The notes under the pieces: generated by a model
Told to the model about the DNA's origin: nothing
The model's database searches: none
What the model saw: only the letters and a program-made list of their open reading frames with translations
Assembly: GCA_947396885.1 (NCBI GenBank)
Contig: OX377202.1
Location: forward strand, 108,022,221-108,086,220
Direction of reading: 5' to 3'
Length of the DNA: 64,000 nt
Source: Heligmosomoides polygyrus polygyrus
Lineage: Eukaryota > Nematoda > Chromadorea > Rhabditida > Heligmosomidae
Part shown: piece by piece, positions 1 through 9,403 of the stretch
How the letters are laid out: the number at the start of each line of letters is the position of its first letter
Position numbering within the stretch: position 1 is the stretch's first letter
Translations under genes and position numbers: made by a program

Positions 1-289
1 GGTCACATTGCCGACTAGTACTGCCAGCCACACTCTGGGCCACGTTTCTATCTCTAAGACCACCAAAGCCGTGTCTTTTAAAGCAACCACCGAAAGAGGA
101 GAGAGCAAAGGCTCGGGGTATAGAGGAACCGTCACCTCAGCTGTTATCGAAAATTAGGTGGGCCGGTCAACATATGTAGCGCGTTTTATCCACCTTCGAG
201 AACCGTAGTCCAACGACAGCGTATAGAAATAGAGTGCGTGTTTGGTGCATTCTTAATGGGATCCATGGGACCCTAAGGGATAGGCTAAA
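1..289. other. No gene recognised
   Basis: I see no convincing coding exon, RNA gene or complete repeat here. The first bases resemble the outer part of the large palindrome near 61850 (both have ggtcacatt followed by a diverged cga-tag-ac stretch), so an old repeat fragment is possible. Confidence 0.3.
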
Positions 290-548
290 GGATAAAGGAC
301 GGCGTTGCTCAATTCCTGCGCCACGCACTCCACTTCTATGCGCTGTCATGGAGACAATTTGAATGCGTATTTAGCTTATACAAAATTGTGCTGGCTAACG
401 GATGGAAAAGTCAGTATTTTATCTTTCCCAGACAAGTCGGGTACCAATTCAGCAGACCCCGAAGGAATGTAAGGTTTGGGAGGCCCAGACGGCAGACCCG
501 AACCAAGTGCCTGGTATCGGGTGCACGCGACAGCCTCCTCGACCTGAT
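290..548 (-). mobile_element. Diverged tRNA-derived SINE copy
   Basis: The stretch aligns by eye along its length with the SINE consensus seen better at 39059-39358 and 42404-42703. It has the ggataaaggacggcgt tail, the gacaagtcgggtaccaattc block and the tatcgggtgcacgcgacag block. The tRNA-like head, which should lie near 540 on the minus strand, is eroded. Read as protein it resembles the fictitious open frames of the other copies, so it is not treated as coding. Confidence 0.75.
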
Positions 549-589
549 TACGAATGGAGACGTTGAATTTCGATTGAGGTAGAGGTAGG

Positions 590-1570
590 CTTGCACTACT
601 TTGTAGAATGCGCCACAAATTCTATTAGGCTGGCAACTAATTTCGTGGACTCTCAAGAATCTTCAGCAAAAGTCTTTATTAACAAAGAACTAATGACAGT
701 CTTTAATCAAAATGAGATCCCTCAGAACGCAGAAGTGCTTCCCATATATCAGGTAGCTGGTCTATCCCACGGCTATAGAATTATTGTGCTTCTAAGGCCA
801 AGAATCTTTGGAGGTGCATTTTGACCCGGTCCGCATTAATAAATCGTCTTCCAACCAAGAAGTACTGCACCGAACTAAAAATGTAGTAGTCACTCGGCGC
901 AAGGTCTGGGCTGTAAGGTGGATGAGTTTGACGCTCCCAGTCAAGGTCTTCTATTTTTTGAGGCGTCCGGTTCGCTACGTTCCCTCCGTTTGGTGGTGTC
1001 AAGAAGGTATGAACTTCTGGGAGCTCGTCAAGAACGGTTCCAGCATTAATGCTGTAATCTACTCTTCTCAACCTAGCCGCGCGCAGGCTGAACTCCGCTG
1101 GAATCGATTCAGACAGATTTTCAGGAGCGGAATTATCTATCAGCAAGACAACGCCAGATCACACATTACGAATTGGGAGCTTCAAAAAATCGAAGACCTC
1201 AGCTGGGAGCGTCTAACTCACCAACCTTACAGCACAGGCTGTGCGCCAAATGACTAGCACCTTCATAGCTCGCTGCAGCACTTCTTGGTTGGAGGACGAT
1301 TTATTAATGTGGACCACGTCAAAATGCACCTCCAAGGATTCCTGGCTTCAAAAGAACAAGAATTCTACAGTTCTGAGATGGGCCAGGTAGCTGATAAATG
1401 GGAAGCAGTCCCGCGTTCCAACAGATCTTACTTTGGTTGAAAACTGTTATTTGTTATTTGTTTATGAACACTTTTGTTGAAGGCGCTTGAGATTCTACGA
1501 AATTAGTTGCCAACCTAATACTTCTATTTGAAATCCTTGAGGCAATCTGAATGCGTATTCGGCCTAAATG
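590..1570 (-). mobile_element. SINE fragment split by a mariner insertion
   Basis: Bases 600-624 (gaatgcgccacaaattcta) and 1519-1570 (cttctattt to gaatgcgtattcggcc) together match one continuous part of the SINE consensus, in which gcgccagcgcattctacttctac runs straight into gaatgcgtatttggcc. The interruption is exactly the 894-base mariner at 625-1518. It lies between duplicated TA dinucleotides, so this is an empty-site and filled-site comparison within the window. Confidence 0.7.
625..1518. mobile_element. Mariner element, head-to-head defective copy
   Basis: The ends are terminal inverted repeats: TTAGGCTGGCAACTAATTTC at 625 and its near-exact complement ending at 1518, flanked by TA on both sides as expected for Tc1/mariner transposition. 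Two copies of the transposase C-terminal half point away from each other. The minus strand below about 965 reads HPPYSPDLAPSDYYIF followed by FLVGRRFINADRVK. The plus strand from about 1008 reads DNARSH, then a damaged APND and, after a stop, FLVGGRFIN. Neither half has the N-terminal DNA-binding part, so the copy is non-autonomous and can fold back on itself. Confidence 0.85.
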
Positions 1571-1674
1571 GTGATTTGAGGCGAACCCAGAGCACATGTC
1601 AGTGTGCTCGCCTTCATAGACAAGTCTGCTACCAAGTGTTCGATTCTAAAATACTGTAGATTTTTGCTGTTTTT

Positions 1675-1770
1675 GTGGAACCTGAACCAAGAACCTCCTT
1701 TAGAGGTGAACCCGACGGCAGGTGCCTCCTTCCACTGCGCTACCACGCGTCCAAGCCACAAGGCAGTCAA
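1675..1770 (-). mobile_element. Degenerate tRNA-like SINE head
   Basis: On the minus strand the sequence has a polymerase III A-box-like TAGCGCAGTGG and, about 50 bases later, a B-box-like GGTTCAGGTTCC. The main SINE family has the same spacing, but similarity between and beyond the boxes is low. It may be an old copy or another subfamily. It cannot fold into a complete tRNA. Confidence 0.45.
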
Positions 1771-2970
1771 GAACTAGTTATGGTGAACAAGTTCTCCGTC
1801 ACGGCTATCGGCGTGTCTCGAACTTGTGCGTTTCGTGCGATGTTGCAGTATCATCATCATCACTATCAGTATCGATATATTCACTCAGCTCTCACCCTGA
1901 TCGGTTAAATCAGAAAGAGACTCGATAATATCGCTCGATATCGATTGCCTTCCCCTGCTGTGAAGACCATCCGTCAACGATCATTATCACTTAACTCCCA
2001 CCCTGATCGGTCAAATCTAAGAGAAAATCAATTATATCGAACGATATTGATTGCCTTCCTAACTGCTGTGAAGGACTTATGTCGATAATATCGATCGATG
2101 TTGATTGCTTTCCCTGCTGTGAAAGCCTCCCATCGAATCATTTGAGTCATCAGGTGAGTCCCTAGGTACGTTGCGTGACATGTTCAGCAGTCTTCTGAAT
2201 CCCCTGGTACGTAGAACACGGCTATGTATTTCCCGCTATTTCCCCCCCCCCCTTAATTTGCGCCCCGTAATTTCCGCGCCCACCCCTATTTTTCCTCCCT
2301 ATTTTCGTCGATCGATAGCTCTTAGCGAATTATTACATATAATAATAATAGTATGGCCTTGACGACTACCCCTAGGACCAAACCTTCGGACCGCTTGAGT
2401 GACATCCATAAAAATCGATAAATTGACCTATATCGATCGACACATGAGAGGCGAACTTCGGATTCGTGTTCAGCAACCTCGACTACCTAAGGTCTTCTGC
2501 CACGCACATGAAGGGCGTCCTCGGCACGTCTTATGAATCCCCAAGCACGTAAAAGGCGTCTGGGTATTATCCGCTATTTTATGGTTAATTTTCCGTTATT
2601 TTATTACTAATTTTATGCGGCGCGCCGATCGATAATATGACTCATCGCTTAGCGCGTTATTATATAGATAGTATGATGTTTAGATGGCTGAACATAGCTG
2701 AACAGACGTTGCCATACCGAAACGTCCGAGTCGACGAGACGGCTGCAACCATGCTCCAATGATAACGAAGTCGACGTCTAGGGATATCCTCTCATCTCCT
2801 GTGTTAGAAAAGCGAATTAGTTCCATTAATGTTAGCTGCTTTGAGGAGGTTAGTGCATGTTGAGATGTTAACTGATTAGCTTAGTGGGGCTATAAGTCAG
2901 AAGAGGTTGCCAATGCTAAAACAGACTTTAAGGAAAAGAAGCAGAAGTAGCCTGAAGATACCCCATTTAT
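1771..2970. other. Gene-free stretch rich in ATCGAT
   Basis: No coding exon is supported. Between about 1860 and 2660 the words ATCGAT, TCGATCGA and TCGATAATATCGA recur many times, with approximate repeats such as the cctgatcggt phrases near 1895 and 1995. A run of 11 C lies at 2242-2252. This looks like a decayed repeat; a similar composition returns at 7541-9200. Confidence 0.35.
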
Positions 2971-3042
2971 ATGGTTTTCACCTCGAATTGGACACTCTTC
3001 AAATTAAATTGAACACTCTTCCAAGCTTCCCTAAGAATTTTT

Positions 3043-3237
3043 GGTATATGTCGCGTAGGTGAGCAGCACTGGTAGGTGAGAACGCCTAAACCAATCAGAC
3101 CGCACTGAATGGGCATGCCGTTCAGAGAGGGCGTACCCTGATGGGCTGGCATGTGTTCGGGCTGTGCTCTGTTTGGTTATTATTGGCTGACACACTCCCA
3201 CACTACCAATGCTGCTCATTTTCGCGGCATGTACCAA
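3043..3237. mobile_element. MITE, ATGTCGCG family, copy 1
   Basis: This is a 195-base element with inverted ends of about 35 bases: tatgtcgcgtaggtgagcag on the left and the inverse of gctcattttcgcggcatgta on the right. The interior contains accaatcagaccgc and ggttattattggctg. Other copies lie at 35215-35410, 35752-35952 and 42155-42350. No coding capacity. Confidence 0.7.
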
Positions 3238-4035
3238 TGGTTTTTACTCAGTGTGAAGTCGTTGAAGCTGTTATTCCAGCAACGTTGTTCTTCTAATATC
3301 GATCGGTAAATCGATAGTATCGATCAACATCGATTGAGTCATTTTTGATTGGATTTCACCTACCAATGTTGTACCGAATCCTTCTTTGTCCAAAGAGAAT
3401 TTAATATAACTTTCCTTGAAATTTTTTAGTTCACTCGCTCGAATGAGCTTTATAAAAGAAAATTTGCGAAAAAATAATCGGTTAAATTTTGATTCAAAGC
3501 ACAACAAAGCAGCAGTCATTTAATGCATTAAAAACCAGATTGAGCCATGCACTCGAAAAACTCGACGCTATTTTTATTCTATTGATAGTGTAAATGCTGC
3601 TTACATAAAGCATCTTAATGAAGATATATGATTCAATAAGATGACTAGAATAATTTGTTGTTGGAAAAATTTAGTATAAATCATGTATTTGTACAATTGC
3701 AAAAAAATTTAGTATAACCTTCCTTAATATTTTTTTAGCTTACTTGCACCAATAAGTGTAACAATTTTATAGAATTTTTATTTTTAGAGAAAAAGTAATA
3801 AATTAAAAATTGCCTCAAAGCACAACAGAGAAGCAAGAATACGGTGCATTGAATGATCAGATCGCACCATACACCCAATAAGCTCGGCGCACCCTTTATT
3901 TGATTGACAGCGTAAATGCCACTTACATGAATCGTCAAAGTGAGGATATGTGTGCTCTTTACAATTACAGCTCAGTTACTGTTGTGGATCTTCCACCCAG
4001 TAATCTGAAGCAACAGCCAATTCGAAACCGCCTTT

Positions 4036-4425
4036 ATGATCGGCACGCCTAATTGTGTGGTCTGCCCAGGTGGTAAGGAAGGTGACTGCACCGTATCTGG
4101 TGTGGTCTACCTGATTTCATGCCAATCCTGCGGAGCAGAATACATCGGGGAAACTGGACGTCCTCTTCATTTGAGGATCAAGGAACATCTCGACGGGAAG
4201 GAAAAGCTCAGAGCCTCGACTGCTCTAGGCTATCATAGGCTTCATTGCCATGAAGGGGAGGATTTTGAGGTCAAGGTGGAGATTCTGAGGCACGAGGTTC
4301 AAACATCCGCGTGCAAAGCCCTTGAGGCATTCTGGATATACTCCAGAGACCGCAAGGTCAACCGGAAGGGGGAGTGCCTATATATAACGCGAGAACTCAA
4401 GCCCTACCTCAGACTCGCATTTTGA
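4036..4425 (+). CDS. GIY-YIG endonuclease domain of a Penelope-like retroelement (fragment)
   Basis: The 129-residue frame has the signature of the endonuclease that Penelope-like elements carry behind their reverse transcriptase. CVVCPGG at residues 8-14 gives the first cysteines. VVYLISCQSCGAEYIGETGR (about 23-42) contains the paired cysteines and the variant GIY-YIG core (VYL...YIG). RIKEH follows, then EAFWIYSRDRKVNRKGE near the end, with a glutamate and asparagine typical of the family. The domain nicks DNA at the integration site. The first ATG is not a true start: the frame is the tail of a longer polyprotein lost by truncation. No frameshift is visible, suggesting a fairly young insertion. 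Confidence 0.8.
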   Translation: MIGTPNCVVCPGGKEGDCTVSGVVYLISCQSCGAEYIGETGRPLHLRIKEHLDGKEKLRASTALGYHRLHCHEGEDFEVKVEILRHEVQTSACKALEAFWIYSRDRKVNRKGECLYITRELKPYLRLAF

Positions 4426-4617
4426 ACTGGGGTAGTTGCTGTCCCACACCCCTCGTCTGTCCTGCGCTGCTTCCATTGGTCCCTCGGTGGACTACGGTCA
4501 GGTACGGCACTCGAACTCTCTCTCTCTATTGGTCCCATCTACTAAATGTGGCACTGAAATTAGTAGGGTTGAGGAGACATTTGGTGGGATAACTTCTTAT
4601 TGATTTGGTCCCTTTCA

Positions 4618-4662
4618 GGCTCTGAAGAAGGCGATCTCGCCGAAACGTTGGCCAGTAAATAA
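4618..4662 (+). ncRNA. Hammerhead-ribozyme-like motif of the Penelope-like element
   Basis: Downstream of the endonuclease frame the sequence reads CTGAAGA, then a hairpin GGCGA-TC-TCGCC, then GAAAC. This is the order of the hammerhead core: CUGANGA, stem II, GAAA. A short stem III could be formed by AC with GT at 4655-4656, but I could not find a strong stem I. Penelope-like elements are known to carry such motifs. Similar motifs occur at 35099-35140 and 41592-41632. Cleavage activity is not shown. Confidence 0.45.
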
Positions 4663-5245
4663 ATCCGTCTAGTATCCTCGTGTAGAGCTCAACACGCACA
4701 ACAGCTCTTTACAATTGCTTTCGTTGCACCGTTAACAGGCGTGGAACTCCATGCAAACAGAAATTTCGCTTTCAATCGAATAAAAATCGCGACGTCTTGG
4801 ACGAGGGCATGGCGCAGTGTCTTTTTTAGCGATAAAAATGGCCGCTTTCCTCCTCTTTAAAACAAGCCTTAAACCATTATTTTTCCGCAAACATCAAGCA
4901 ATATGTTCACTTATTGGACAAGAGAATTAAAAGTGATTCAATGTGCTATATCCATGCTTCTCTGTTGTGCTTTGAGGCAATTTTTAATTCATTACTTCTT
5001 CTTAAAAAATAAAAATTATATAAAATTATTACACTTATTGGTGCAAGTAAACTAAAAAATTTCAAGGAATGTTATGCTCAATTTTTTCATAATTCTACAC
5101 TATTTGATTTATACTATATTTTTCAACAACAAATTATTGTAACTACCTTATGAAATCATATATCTTCATTTAAATGCTTTATATGCAAAACTCTCTTTCT
5201 TCTGTATTGAAAAATTCTTCATTGAGAATGGGAATTTTATAAAAT

Positions 5246-5280
<35 letters not shown>

Positions 5281-5283
5281 TTC
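5246..5283. repeat. (TTTA)n microsatellite, LINE tail
   Basis: About nine TTTA units lie immediately beyond the 3' end of the LINE at 5284-6705, which reads on the minus strand. There they appear as (TAAA)n, the expected simple-repeat tail of a retroposed LINE. Confidence 0.85.
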
Positions 5284-6705
5284 ATGACGTAGGCCAAAGT
5301 CTACGTGGTACGGAGACAACGAGAACAGCAAGCCAAGACAACACAGAACCAAGAACCAAAACAAAAAATGATAAAGAATAAAAGAAAACCTAAACTAAAC
5401 AACTAAAACTATGATTATAAGCAGGACTGAAAACTTAGGACACCTCTGCAAACGCAATTTTACTGGCCCTTCTTTTGAAAGAACTAAGTGACAGGTGCAG
5501 GAAGTCCTCATTAATTATTTTATTGAGCAATGGAACGACTCGTAAAGAAAAGAATTCCGCCCTAACCTGTTTCCTAGAAGACGGAGCCCTGATTTTAATA
5601 CTGGAACCTCTCGTTCTGGAATTAGCAACCGAGAAGAGACTGCTTGAACAAAGTGAGGCTCTTCCGGTGAGAATTTTGAAGGCCATAACCATGTCGTTCC
5701 TTTTTCTTCTGGAGAATAAACTGGGTAAACCAAATACTCGGCGTCTTGTAACTCCGTCAGGAATGAACTCATAACTAAGCCCAGAACAACGCATGGCCAA
5801 CTTTCGAGTGAAATTATTTTGTGCGCTTTCTAACAGATCAATATCCTTCTTCTTATACGGAGAGAATACCGTAGTACCCGTTTCCAAAAGAGGCCTTACA
5901 TATGTTTTGTAAGCTTTAATTAGTGTCGCAGGATTGCGTGATCGTACTGCCTTAAACAGGTTATAAGTCCGATGAAGAGCCCTACATACTATATACTTGT
6001 AGTGGGCATCGAACGAAAGTTTTTCATTAAACCTGAAACCAAGGTCATTGACTTCATTAACTATCTCCAGAGTTTCGGAGCCTACAGTGTAATTAGTACT
6101 ATATGTCCTGTTGTTACCGATGATAAGAACCTTAGACTTATTAGCTGCCAGGGGCAGTTCCCACTCAACGGACCAAGCATAGACCTGATCAATTGCAGTT
6201 TGAAGTGTATCATGATCAGCAGCCTTATCAATGACCTTGTGAACTTTGATATCATCAGCGTACATTGTACAAGAAACGTCATACCTAGATAGTAAACTGG
6301 GCAACTCATGAGAATAAATCAAGAACAAAAGAGGAGAGAGTACCCCACCTTGAGGAACCCTGCTAGAGGTGTTACGGACCGAAGAAAATTCGTTTCCTAT
6401 GTGGACTTGGTATGTCCGGTCGCGAAGAAAATTTTGAATCCATCGATGGGCTAGGTGGTGGATACCGATGGACTCTAGCTTCTGAACAAGTTTAAGCGAA
6501 GGAACTCTATCAAAAGCCTTTGCGAAGTCAAAATAGACCACGTCAACCCGCTTTCCTTCGTCAAGTGCTTTGGTCCAGTCATTAAAAGACGATAGTAGGG
6601 CCGTTTCAATGGATCTACCTTTGCAAAACCCGTGCTGTTTAGAAGAAATAATATTGTGTTTTACCAAGTGAGCAACTAAATGGTTCTTGAAAATCTCAAA
6701 CAATG
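5284..6705 (-). mobile_element. 5'-truncated CR1-like LINE
   Basis: The element carries the C-terminal part of a LINE polyprotein and ends in a (TAAA)n tail. Both flanks are FB1 fold-back sequence: ggaattttataaaattta on the low side and aatgtgttcgcttact on the high side. In the uninterrupted FB1 copy at 20690-20720 these two blocks are adjacent. The 5' end was therefore lost on insertion, within the reverse transcriptase. No endonuclease domain remains. Confidence 0.8.
5435..6703 (-). CDS. LINE reverse transcriptase, C-terminal fragment (CR1-like)
   Basis: The frame of 422 residues is open throughout. QHGFCKGRSIETALL (about 23-37) and VDVVYFDFAKAFDRVP (about 53-68) give the first catalytic aspartates. 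SRVPQGGVLSPLLFLIY (about 113-129) is the template-binding block and MYADDIKVH (about 147-155) contains the YADD active site. The remainder (KAYKTYVRPLLETGTTVFSP and the C-terminal RR-rich region) matches the thumb and tail of CR1/jockey-type proteins. It would copy element RNA at a nicked target. The first M is internal; the true N-terminus with the endonuclease is missing. No stop or frameshift interrupts what remains, so the insertion is recent compared with the nearby mariners. Confidence 0.85.
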   Translation of the reverse strand: MFEIFKNHLVAHLVKHNIISSKQHGFCKGRSIETALLSSFNDWTKALDEGKRVDVVYFDFAKAFDRVPSLKLVQKLESIGIHHLAHRWIQNFLRDRTYQVHIGNEFSSVRNTSSRVPQGGVLSPLLFLIYSHELPSLLSRYDVSCTMYADDIKVHKVIDKAADHDTLQTAIDQVYAWSVEWELPLAANKSKVLIIGNNRTYSTNYTVGSETLEIVNEVNDLGFRFNEKLSFDAHYKYIVCRALHRTYNLFKAVRSRNPATLIKAYKTYVRPLLETGTTVFSPYKKKDIDLLESAQNNFTRKLAMRCSGLSYEFIPDGVTRRRVFGLPSLFSRRKRNDMVMAFKILTGRASLCSSSLFSVANSRTRGSSIKIRAPSSRKQVRAEFFSLRVVPLLNKIINEDFLHLSLSSFKRRASKIAFAEVS

Positions 6706-6956
6706 TGTTCGCTTACTGAGAAGTGAGTTAAAACTTCAAAGGAAGACATACTAAAAATTTTCTCGAACAAAAAATTATTCTAACCATTTGGAAAGTCTCT
6801 TGTAGAAGGTCATTTCGATTTGGAAGAGTTTGCTTCAATTTCAAAAGTCTTAGGCTTAGGCTTAGAAGAGTGTCCAATTCCGCTTGAAGTGTCCAACTTA
6901 ATTTGAAGATTGTCCAATTTGGCCTGAAGTGTCCAATTTGTCGTAAAAATTGTATA

Positions 6957-7540
6957 TCTTTTTACTTTTCGAAAGGACTATCGCATGTTCTGACGTTTTT
7001 CTGAGCAAAAAAACTTTACTTCTGATTTTTAAGTTGACCAGACCATTACACAACAACGCCAACCTTTCCACTAAACTTCGACCTTTTATTACCCATAGGA
7101 CAACAGGACTACATGAAAAACGTGTGTGATCGTCTCTGCCGACTTTATAGGCAGAGTGAAACAGGAATTTTTAACAAAAAAAACTCAAGCGCAAAAAGAT
7201 CGCGGATTCCTCGAAAAAAAATACGAAGATGAGACTGATGCGTCTATGGAGATTTTCAAGCTGTTTAAGGAGGACTGTGGTAATCATAGATATTGATCGA
7301 CTGTTCATCATTTTCAAGCAAATTACATGGCAGAATCTAATTCTCTTCAGATCAGAAGGGGAAAATCTAACACCATACAAAAATCGAGGAAAAAATCGAG
7401 GATTTTTGCAGTCCTTCCTTCTTATTGGTCGCAAATACAAAGGTCACCCATATCCCACCATAGAGAGCCAAGGTGTCGTACATGCGTCTGTCCGTGCGTC
7501 CGCGGAAAATTAATAGCAGGGCTTCAGTACTCGATCGGCG
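6957..7540. other. No gene recognised
   Basis: AT-rich sequence without a supported exon. Open frames on both strands are rich in K, F and R and overlap each other, with no domain I recognise. Confidence 0.3.
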
Positions 7541-8480
7541 TTATTGATTTCTGCTCATGGTCAATCGCTTGGGGTGGATATCACACGGGTCTGACGGTCG
7601 AAGACAACCGCTCATGAAGAAAACGTGCTCGATCATATCCGATCAGCGTCGATCGATAATATTGACTTTTGCCCAGAATTGACCTACAACGAGGAAGTCA
7701 CTTGAGTATGATGACCACTGGACATATTTCACAGTAAGCAACAGCCTTCACAACAGATCCCACCATCGATCGATAAAATGGATCGATATGGTTTTCGTGT
7801 CGTAACAATGCGACAAGAAAACCATATCGATCGCACAGCGATTATTGAAGCATACCAGTGAGTTTCAAAAAGAAATCAAGTGAATATCTCGGCCGATGGA
7901 CAGCTACGAGTAAACAGTGTCGATTGGTTAGTCAACATAAGAGCTAATAGAATCGATCCGGCCCGCCAATATCGATTTATATTATTGACTTTTGCTCGGC
8001 AACGACAGTTTGAACAGAAAATTCTGTGAACAAGTTTTTCGACATGTAAATCATATCGGCCAATCAATATAAAAAATCGATACTGATGACTGGCCGCCGG
8101 TTTGGGATTAACCTAAACCGATTAATTAACCGATTAATTTCATCTCAAAGGGTTTTACAACAGCTCGGTCCAAACTGTAGCTGCTTACTCAGGATTATAC
8201 GTACGAAGTCGGAATCGAGTGGAACGACCGGTAGACAGCATATGCAACAAGGAAGCCATATCGATTGCCCGGTCAGTATCGACACAAAGTATTGACTTTG
8301 ATGAGAAATTGCTTTATAAGAAAAATCGATGCGAATAAGTCAATCGATGGCAAGCAATGAGCGGACAGTATTAATCGACCAATCAATATCAGCCGATATT
8401 GTCGATTTAAAAGCTTAAGGGCTGATTGCTGGTTTAGAATAGCGGCATAACCTTTATCTTCCAAGACACGCAATCAATCA
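7541..8480. repeat. ATCGAT-rich repeat region with a strong hairpin
   Basis: The words ATCGAT, GATCGAT and ATCGACC recur every 30-80 bases. At 7780-7832 GATCGATATGGTTTTCGTGTCG is followed after a 7-base loop by its near-perfect complement, giving a stem of about 22 pairs. No open frame is convincing. It resembles 1860-2660 in composition. Confidence 0.4.
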
Positions 8481-8490
8481 TTAAAATAAA

Positions 8491-8773
8491 GGATAAAGGA
8501 CGGCGTTACTCAATCCCTTATGGGATGCGCGAGCGCATTCTACTTCTACGGGATTTCGTGGAGGCGAAATGAATGGCCTATTTGGCCATACAATGACTTG
8601 CGGTGTCAGCCGATGAACAATCAGCGCTTTATCCTTCAGGACAAGTCTGGTACCAATTCACCGACCCCGGAGGGATGGAAGGCTTGGTTGGCCTGGGCGG
8701 GAAATCCGAACCAGGAACCTGGTATCGGGTGCACGCGACAGTCGCGCCTCCTCCGACTGCGCTACTCGCGCCC
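8491..8773 (-). mobile_element. tRNA-derived SINE copy
   Basis: This copy aligns with the consensus over about 280 bases. On the minus strand the head is GGGCGCGAGTAGCGCAGTCGG, including the A box TAGCGCAGTCGG, followed by the B-box-like GGTTCGGATTTCC. The copy ends at ggataaaggacggcgttact, its 3' tail. It carries small indels that break the long spurious frames. Confidence 0.85.
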
Positions 8774-8839
8774 TCAATCAATCAATATCTATTGGAAAAT
8801 GGATACTGTCGGGAGTTGGGAGCGCACCAACTAATCATA

Positions 8840-8982
8840 ACGAATCAGAGCACCGACCGGACACACGCCAACCAATAAGAGTACCGATCCCAACCTTCTT
8901 CTCTGAATGATACATCCACTCGATAAGGCCTGATTTTCTCTCGCCTTCCTACCTCCAATGCTGCCCACTTCGTGACATAGGT
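8840..8982. mobile_element. ATGTCGCG-family MITE, degraded copy
   Basis: The words cacgccaaccaataagagtaccgatc and ccaatgctgcccacttcgtgacata match the interior and right end of the 195-base MITE at 35752-35952. The left end is absent or unrecognisable. Confidence 0.45.
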
Positions 8983-9403
8983 GTGTAGATATGGATCGGT
9001 TGCTCTGAGAGTAGGAAGAGGAAGGTTATGTCACTATTTTAAAGCAGCATTCAGCCTCTGCAATCGACAATATCGACCGGTTCTGACCACTACCGATCGA
9101 TACTGTTTATCGTTGCCTCCCGACACTGTTTTCTCGATGGTCGCTTATCAATCAACTTATTCGCAAGAGTCAATTATATGGATCGATTTTGACTGAGCCA
9201 TCAACGAGGTTTCTTCTTGTAAATGCAGCCTACCGGCCGGTTGGCTTGATGGCGAACCTGAACGCATAATCCTGAGCTAGCAGCGACAGTTTCGACCGAG
9301 CTGTTATGGAACTCTTTTAATCGCAATTAATTTTGCGAGGACGGAGAGGCAGACGGACATTGTGACGGGTTAAGTTTCTTCATCGTGACATAGTTCATAT
9401 GTA

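Larger units (their letters stand above)
3967..4703 (+). mobile_element. 5'-truncated Penelope-like element
   Basis: The insert is flanked by an exact 13-base duplication, gctctttacaatt, at 3954-3966 and 4704-4716. Outside it the fold-back sequence continues uninterrupted. The insert holds only the C-terminal GIY-YIG endonuclease part of a Penelope-like protein (4036-4425) and a 3' region with a hammerhead-like motif (4622-4660). The reverse transcriptase is missing, as expected for 5' truncation during target-primed integration. Confidence 0.85.
2971..6956. mobile_element. Fold-back element (family FB1), multiply invaded
   Basis: The left edge carries ttcacctcgaattggacac and the right edge the inverse, gtccaatttgtcgtaaaaat. 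Inside lie inverted blocks that recur in each FB1 copy: tttagtataac with ttgaaattttttag, agcacaacaaagcagcag, gccatgcactcgaaaa, and gaataaaaatcgcgac. Two left-arm-like segments (3340-3620 and 3680-3960) are present in tandem. A 195-base MITE, a Penelope-like fragment and a LINE have inserted into it. Related copies are at 20205-20958, 49665-51047, 55797-57354 and 58010-60232. I see no transposase in any copy. Confidence 0.65.
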
